DNA of 64,000 nt from assembly GCA_048772705.1 (NCBI GenBank), contig JBLWGC010000109.1, positions 124,001-188,000 of the forward strand, given 5' to 3'. This document shows positions 58,702-64,000 of this stretch, one piece after another (positions within the stretch are counted from its first letter, which is position 1; every line of letters begins with the position of its first letter). A program made the translations under genes and the position numbers. Under the pieces are notes generated by a model. The model saw nothing but the letters and a program-made list of their open reading frames with translations, did not search any database and was not told the DNA's origin. This DNA is from Leidyana gryllorum EB-2025a. Lineage: Eukaryota > Apicomplexa.

Positions 58702-60887
58702 TCAGTTGTCTTTGTGGTGGGCGAGCTCCTCTGTGATGGTGGGCGCATCTAGACCAGCTGCGAGACCAGCTGCAAGTTGCGCTTCCTGTTTGGCTGCTTC
58801 TTTCCGTGCACGAGCAGTACTGACATCTATCAAGTATGCCTGGCATCGCTTGATGCAGATGCGGAACTGTATCATCAACTGCTGTTTGGGTATTCCGAGC
58901 TCTTTTGCCACGACAGCGGCTGCAAGCGAAGATTGAGAGAAAGGAATGGCGGGGAACAACAAGACCTACGTGATTTCTGCTGCAGACCAATGCCGACGAG
59001 TGCCGCTTGTTGGAACAATTCTAAGTGGAGCGGGGGGACTCCTTCGGCGTCCTCGCTCGGAGGCAGTCTCTGACAGAGGCCTTGGGTGAAAAGGAGTCCC
59101 AAGAGTGGCCAAATGTCTCCCACGAGGGAACCTTCCATGCTAATCTGTAGATGCCGCTCCAGTCTCTCTAGATCAAAGGCATCGAAGAACACTCGGAGCT
59201 GCGATGAGGATAACAATTGACAATTGATCAAAGATTCCATCGGCAACGTACCCTGCGTGCATTGAGGCCCCCATTGTCAGGCAGCAGTTTCCCAGCGAGC
59301 GCGGCAAAGTGAACACTGATCACCGCAGCCAGCCGGGAGTCGATATTCCGATACGTACCCCCCAGGATGATGGGCCAGGAGCTGACCATAGCGTGCTGAA
59401 TCTCTTTCACCCATTCGACGCAATCTTTCTTGGTGAAAACTCTCATATATTGCGCAACAAATTCATGGAGGAGCGGATCCACCCAACGCTCACATTTCAC
59501 CAGACTGAAACCCAAACTGATCCAGAAACTGAATGATCTGTGCGACAACCCTTCATTCACAGTCACAACCTCTGCGCCCTTCTTGCACTCGAGGTACTCT
59601 GCATTATCCAGCAGAGGCGCCAGACCGGTCGGATCCGCCCATCTCAACTCCTTTTCGACGCCCTTAACGGGACCCTTCCTCCCAACATACTCCAGCCACA
59701 GCTGCACGCACCTCTTGCCGTACCCTTTTTTCTCAATCTCCGGGTGCACAGCCATGTGAGTAATCTCAGCCACCGTCCCCATCACCGCCGGGTCGTACTC
59801 GTCAGGCGCTCTGCCTTTGTATTTGCTCACAAGAGCCGCCAGCGGCTGTGGCTTTTCCTCCTTGACATCCGTCCGTGAACAGAGGACGAATACATCGTAG
59901 TTCTCAGAGTCTTTCAACACCCCCATAAACTCCTCCTCAGTCACCACTGGCCGCGCTCTCGCGACAATTGACCCTATTTTGGCCAATAACGCCTCCGACT
60001 TGTCGCTTCCCGATAACAGAGTCGTGGTGTTGACTTTGTACAAGATACAAGCCCTGGGCGGGGGGACCTGCTCGCGGTTCTCAATAAACCAGGGCGAAGC
60101 CACATCCACCCGCAGCGACTGTTTGGGATCCTCCCCAACATACTCGTCAAACTTCACTTCACTGAAAAGCGGATAGGCACTGTTGTGTGTGTGTTCATTG
60201 CGCGTGACTTCCTCCAGCTGGTCGAACAGCTCGTATTGCCGGTAGATGGACGGTGATCCGGGGCCTCCAGTAGACGCGGCCACAACGGTCATATAGTTAC
60301 CTGAGCGATAATGGATGAAAAGGCATTTTGCAGCCGCCCTTACCGAGCATTGTAACGACCATATTTGGGGGTAATAGAGTGGCTTCATCCACGAGTAGCA
60401 GGTCAGGTCTCACAAGTCTTTGAATTTCAGAGGGGAATACATACTGAATTGTTTGACGGTGTCTCGCGATCTTTCCCCTCCCCATTGTCAACCGAATGGG
60501 AACAAAATCCACAATGTTATCAATGGTCTGTTCGATCACATCATCAGCCTTGTGCCTCTGATGACTACTGTCGATCTTGTCGATTATGTAATCTGCGCCC
60601 TCGTGATACCCCATGGCAGCTAAGCCGTGTTGCGCCCATTCGAACACCTCGGCAACCATCCCGGGCTCGCGGGCGGTGACGAAAACATTGCGCATGTCCA
60701 CTTCCAAACCATAGGCAGCGGCCAGTCCCAGAGCAGCACTCTTGCCAGTCGAACGGGGACCACTTATCCCGACGACTCCCCCAGGAATGCGAGTGCTAAT
60801 CAAAGTCCTCAGAAGTCCCAAGGCAGCTTCCTGGTAGGACGAGAGTGGTGGGAGATCCAGGCCATATGACGACCCCCGAGGGACCAT
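58702..60887 (-). CDS. NAT10/Kre33-like paralog lacking the N-terminal domain
   Basis: Four exons (first 60887-60344, second from 60300) start MVPRGSSYGLDLPPLSSYQE. A RecA-like ATPase domain has Walker A GISGPRSTGKSAALG and Walker B LLLVDEATLLPP. A GNAT-like acetyl-CoA region reads EITHMAVHPEIEKKGYGKR. The C-terminus, joined over two introns, has RLRVFFDAFDLERLERH, ALVGIGLQQKS and AVVAKELGIPKQQLMIQF, which match the C-terminal domain of NAT10. The family uses ATP and acetyl-CoA to make N4-acetylcytidine in 18S rRNA and tRNA. The N-terminal DUF1726 domain is missing and the middle is diverged. It lies 43 nt downstream of a full NAT10 gene on the same strand. It may be a partner subunit or a specialised enzyme (inference). 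Confidence 0.85.
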
Positions 60888-60930
60888 TGTGACTGTTTTT
60901 TTTGAGCGGTTGTTAATTCAGAGAACTGTT

Positions 60931-63803
60931 CTACTCAAGTTTTGCTAAAGCTTTCCTGAACCTTTTCGCTAATGCTACCGCCTCGTTCGATTCTACGCGT
61001 TGTCTTTTTGCTATTCGCACTGCCGTCAGCAGCTCGCCCTCTGAGGGAACTACTTTTGCCACCTGCCCCCGCAGGTACAGCAGGCACAACAAATACAACA
61101 CCTCATCCTCTCTCCCAACTGCCAAGTCTGTCCCCTCTGCTAAACGCTGCAGTCTCTTCAAACCCACTTTCGTCAACACGTGGTCTCTCTGAAGAGGGGA
61201 GAAAACAAAAATACTCAGCCAATAAAGACACCACGACTTACCGTATCGGCATCCATACTCCAATCCAGATCTCTGATCTTCCGGCTTTTCAGCACTCTCT
61301 TCCGCAAAGTCAGAAACTCCTTCACCAACGGCGTCACCGCGTCATCCGACAGCTCCTGCAGCGCTGACCCGAGCCACACAACGAACCGCCGACCGAAATT
61401 CACCACAAATGGACTGACCCAATCCTCGTTGCCGCCCGTCGGATCCCGTAGCTGTCCCAAATATATGGCACTCCAACGTCCAGTCACAGTGTCTCGGTGC
61501 AGATCGACCCAAACCGGCATCATCCCGCCCTTCTTCATCAACTTGATGTTGGCATTCGTCAAGTCCCCCGTCCCAGCGACCCAATCCAAGTTGAACGCCG
61601 GAAACGTTTGATTGGTGTCCTCCAACAGGGGGGGTATCTCTGTCGGAGCTTTCACCACCTCTGTCAATATAGACTTGTCCTCGACTTCATTTCCATTTCC
61701 ATTTCCGCTGCCCGCCTCCTCTTCGTCAGCTGTTGTGGCTCTCTCTGCTTCTTCTTCCTCCTCCTCAGTAGCCGCTGGGGCAGTCTCCGCTTTCTCTTCG
61801 GCTGGTAACTCCTTGCGGAGGTGTTCCAAGAGATCCTGCAGAGCTTTGGTGGCGAAGCCTCTCCGCAAGAGATCTTTGTGGGTCGCCAGTTTGAGGATCC
61901 GGGCGCCGGTGAGCTTTGTGAAATCGCTCTCACAAAAGTAGTTCGCCACAGTGTACGGGACGAGATCGGAGTTCTTGGTGGGGCTCGGGTCGTAATTGAC
62001 GCCGCCTTCGTAGGCCACTTCGATCGCACAAATTATATCCGGAACTGTCGCGGTGGAGGAGTCCAGCTGGGGACAAAGGACGAACAGCTCCACTTGGGGC
62101 GAATCAGACAATCTCAGGAGGTCGTCTGGAGAGTTCTTGTGGTGGGTGGAGGCAAAGAGAGTGACAATCTTTTTGAGAATCAGCTCGCCGGAGGGGTGGA
62201 ATGCGAAGAGAGCGTCTCGATTCAGCCGATACAAACAGGCCGTCTCCGGTTTGTACCAAGAGGGGTCCTGAGTCAGCTTGAGACACTTCTCTCCCCACAG
62301 GTCCAGACACAACAGTCGGTTAAGCCACGCTTCAATGGGGTCCTTCTTCCCGTACCGAATGGGTGCTGTTAGTTTGACAGTGGATTGTAGATTCTGCTCC
62401 CCCAAGACTTGCTTTGTCAATGCGTAACCGGTGCCTTCGTACCCATCAACAGTGGACGCCATCAACGTGAGGTAGGGACCCAAAAGTGCTCTCAGTGTCT
62501 CAGTCGGGATAGCAGCGGCTTCGTCGACCAGGAGAATGTCGGCACTGCCAACTTTGTCAACGGCGGTGGGGAAGACGTATTGCACATTTTGAGTGTAATG
62601 GACTGACTTGTTCTTCGTAATTCGGATCTCTGTGACGATGGAACGGCTTTTTAGACTCTCAACGATATTCTCCTGAGTCTCATTTTCGGCAGTTGGGAGT
62701 GTCGAGAAGACGAGAAAGTCTTGATGCTCCTCGTAGCCCAAAGCTTTCAGACCTCTGACGGCAAAGTCGAAAACTGCTGTGACATTGTCTGGAGAGGGTG
62801 CCGTGACGAATATGTGTTTGACTTGGTGAACAACCGCCAAGGCCACCGCCAAACCCAAAGCAGCTGACTTCCCTCTCCCGCGAGCTGCTGTGACGGCTAT
62901 CCTCCCCTCATTGACTGCACCACCTTCTCTGAATTGCTCAGCGAAAGCCGCAATGCATTTTGCCTGGTCTAAAGTGCGACACAACTTGACTAGTGGGCCC
63001 ACATGGGCATTATTGTCAAAACGGGCCTTCAACTCCACCAGCTGAGGGTCTTCAGGCTCCGTCTTGGTGCAACCAGCTGACAAGAGCGCTCCGTCAGGCA
63101 ACGCTGGAATCGCCTTGAGCTGTTGCATGCTCAGCGGCAGTACATTCAACTCGTCGTCCAGCACTAAACAGTTGGAACATTGGGTCAAACTCAATATCAG
63201 ACGTTGACAAAAGCGAGGTTTGATCCTCTCGTCAAAGAGCGAAGATCGAAACTCCTGATGTGCGTCCAACGCGAGATTGTATAGTTGGCGCAACGACGCC
63301 TGTGTCCGTAATAACAGACATATTAGCCCACCACCCCGCACCGTTTCGAACGTTCGGCATATCAAATTGGGGGTCAAGGCTTCAAAGTCTTGGATGACCG
63401 CCATGTCATACGTGTTTCCCAGCAATTGTTCAGAGTCACGGAACTTGCAATACCTAACGCTTGTACCCTGTTGGAATAACCAGAATGGATCCTCGGTCTC
63501 ATTGTCATATGCCCCCATAGCCTGACGCTTCTTAATCTGCTTCAGACGCTTAGCGCGGTGCGTAGTGAACCCTGAGGAACCAAATCAGAACACAGCCGCA
63601 CAGACAGACGACTCACCCAAGTCATCCTTATAACACCATACGACTGACGGCTTGCCTGGCCTCAACCTCGCTCGGGTTGCGTGCAGATTTACAACTTGAT
63701 CCCTTCCTCTGTCACCCACGATTACCAACAAGGCTCGATGGTTCTGGACCACTGCATCCCACAGAAGAGCCCCAACTCGGTCATCAACGCGCTTCCGAAC
63801 CAT
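60931..63803 (-). CDS. NAT10: NAT10/Kre33 RNA cytidine acetyltransferase
   Basis: Exons 63803-63617, 63571-61242 and 61188-60931 encode 924 aa. The N-terminal domain is canonical (MVRKRVDDRVGALL, HRALLVIVGDRGRDQV, VVWCYKDDLGFTTHRAKRLK). The ATPase has Walker A TAARGRGKSAALG and Walker B ILLVDEAAAIP, then LLGPYLTLMASTVDGYEGTG. The GNAT region has ILKLATHKDLLRRGFATKAL, interrupted by an acidic insertion (EEEEEEAE...). It continues with IKLMKKGGMMPVWVDLHRDT and TGRWSAIYLGQL, typical of NAT10. It acetylates cytidines in 18S rRNA and tRNAs (with THUMPD1/Tan1) in the nucleolus. The last exon (VGLKRLQRLAEGTDLAV...FRKALAKLE) differs from the usual C-terminus. ATG 63803 was chosen because the codon further upstream is TTG. 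Confidence 0.93.
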
Positions 63804-63838
63804 GACCGGCTCCAAAAAAGAAAATCCTAACTAGCTAC

Positions 63839-64000
63839 CTATTCACTGCCCTCCTTGTAGTGCTTTTCAAGCAATTGCCTGCACCATCAACTCACTCATA
63901 TCAGACATATCCTCACTTTGTTCGAGAGCTTATTGGTGACGAGCCAACCGAACTCGCCGAACTCGATTGACGTCCTTTGCTCTTCTTTCTTTTGGACTTC
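63839..64000 (-). CDS. 3' end of a gene cut by the window edge
   Basis: On the minus strand the last 162 nt read as a Lys/Ser-rich coding end (KSKRKKSKGRQSSSASSV...). A 38-nt intron (63879-63916, GTGAGG...GTGCAG) splices it to SSRTKQLLEKHYKEGSE and a stop at 63839. Without splicing the frame stops at 63913. The basic/Ser-rich composition resembles nuclear proteins. The stop lies 35 nt upstream of the NAT10 ATG, a spacing typical of this window. Only the tail is visible, so product is unknown. Confidence 0.45.

Noticed and set aside
1-64000. Transposons, LTR or virus-like elements
   Set aside because: I looked for reverse transcriptase, integrase, transposase and capsid-type motifs, terminal repeats and poly(A)-tailed insertions and saw none I could support.

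Overview
This window is nuclear DNA of a compact, gene-dense unicellular eukaryote. Genes are split by many very short GT-AG introns (mostly about 38-60 nt, typically GTGAGT or GTAAGT donors). A metacaspase, a ferlin, a Kish/TMEM167 protein, a Hrq1-type helicase, NAT10/Kre33, TRM13 and a Ulp1 SUMO protease together point to a nucleus, Golgi and nucleolus. The metacaspase argues against an animal. A TSP1 domain combined with RCC1-like propeller repeats, and a ferlin, suggest a protist (alveolate, stramenopile, rhizarian or unicellular holozoan); the sequence alone does not settle which. I saw no virus-like element, transposon or CRISPR array.

Layout: 0-2 kb, a RanBP2-type zinc-finger protein with a tRNA-Leu(UAA) 3 nt behind its stop. 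2-4.7 kb (minus), a 649-aa acidic cysteine-rich protein beside a true 120-aa metallothionein. 4.7-11.5 kb (plus), a 13-exon Hrq1-like helicase and an uncharacterised 684-aa protein. 11.6-19.8 kb (minus), a ferlin interrupted by an intron of over 3 kb that carries a ~133-nt tandem array and very dense TGCAC/GTGCA words. 19.8-20.5 kb, Kish and a small secreted protein. 20.7-24.8 kb (minus), a low-complexity Pro/Ser/Thr/Ala-rich protein. 25.4-31.4 kb (plus), TRM13, a class 3 lipase and a 5'-nucleotidase-type phosphoesterase, joined by a 1-nt overlap and a 7-nt gap. 31.4-41.3 kb, an uncharacterised minus gene, a secreted protein, a metacaspase, a VTT-domain (TVP38/TMEM64) protein and a type I membrane protein with RCC1-like repeats plus TSP1. 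41.3-55.1 kb, a single gene for a 4,539-aa highly acidic repetitive protein. 55.2-64 kb, a membrane RING-H2 ligase, a GPATCH4-like protein whose start codon overlaps that of a divergent Ulp1 SUMO protease, and two tandem NAT10-family genes, followed by the 3' end of another minus-strand gene.

Functional themes: tRNA/rRNA modification (TRM13, two NAT10-type genes, GPATCH4-like, a tRNA gene), metal binding, membrane traffic (ferlin, Kish, VTT protein) and cell-surface or secreted proteins. The most unusual properties are the near-absence of intergenic DNA (overlapping start codons, a stop/start overlap, tail-to-tail gaps of 0-17 nt), the cysteine-rich pair, the giant acidic protein, the single outsized intron in the ferlin and the tandem NAT10 paralogs. 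Gene models were built by hand from splice consensus and protein homology; no transcripts were seen.
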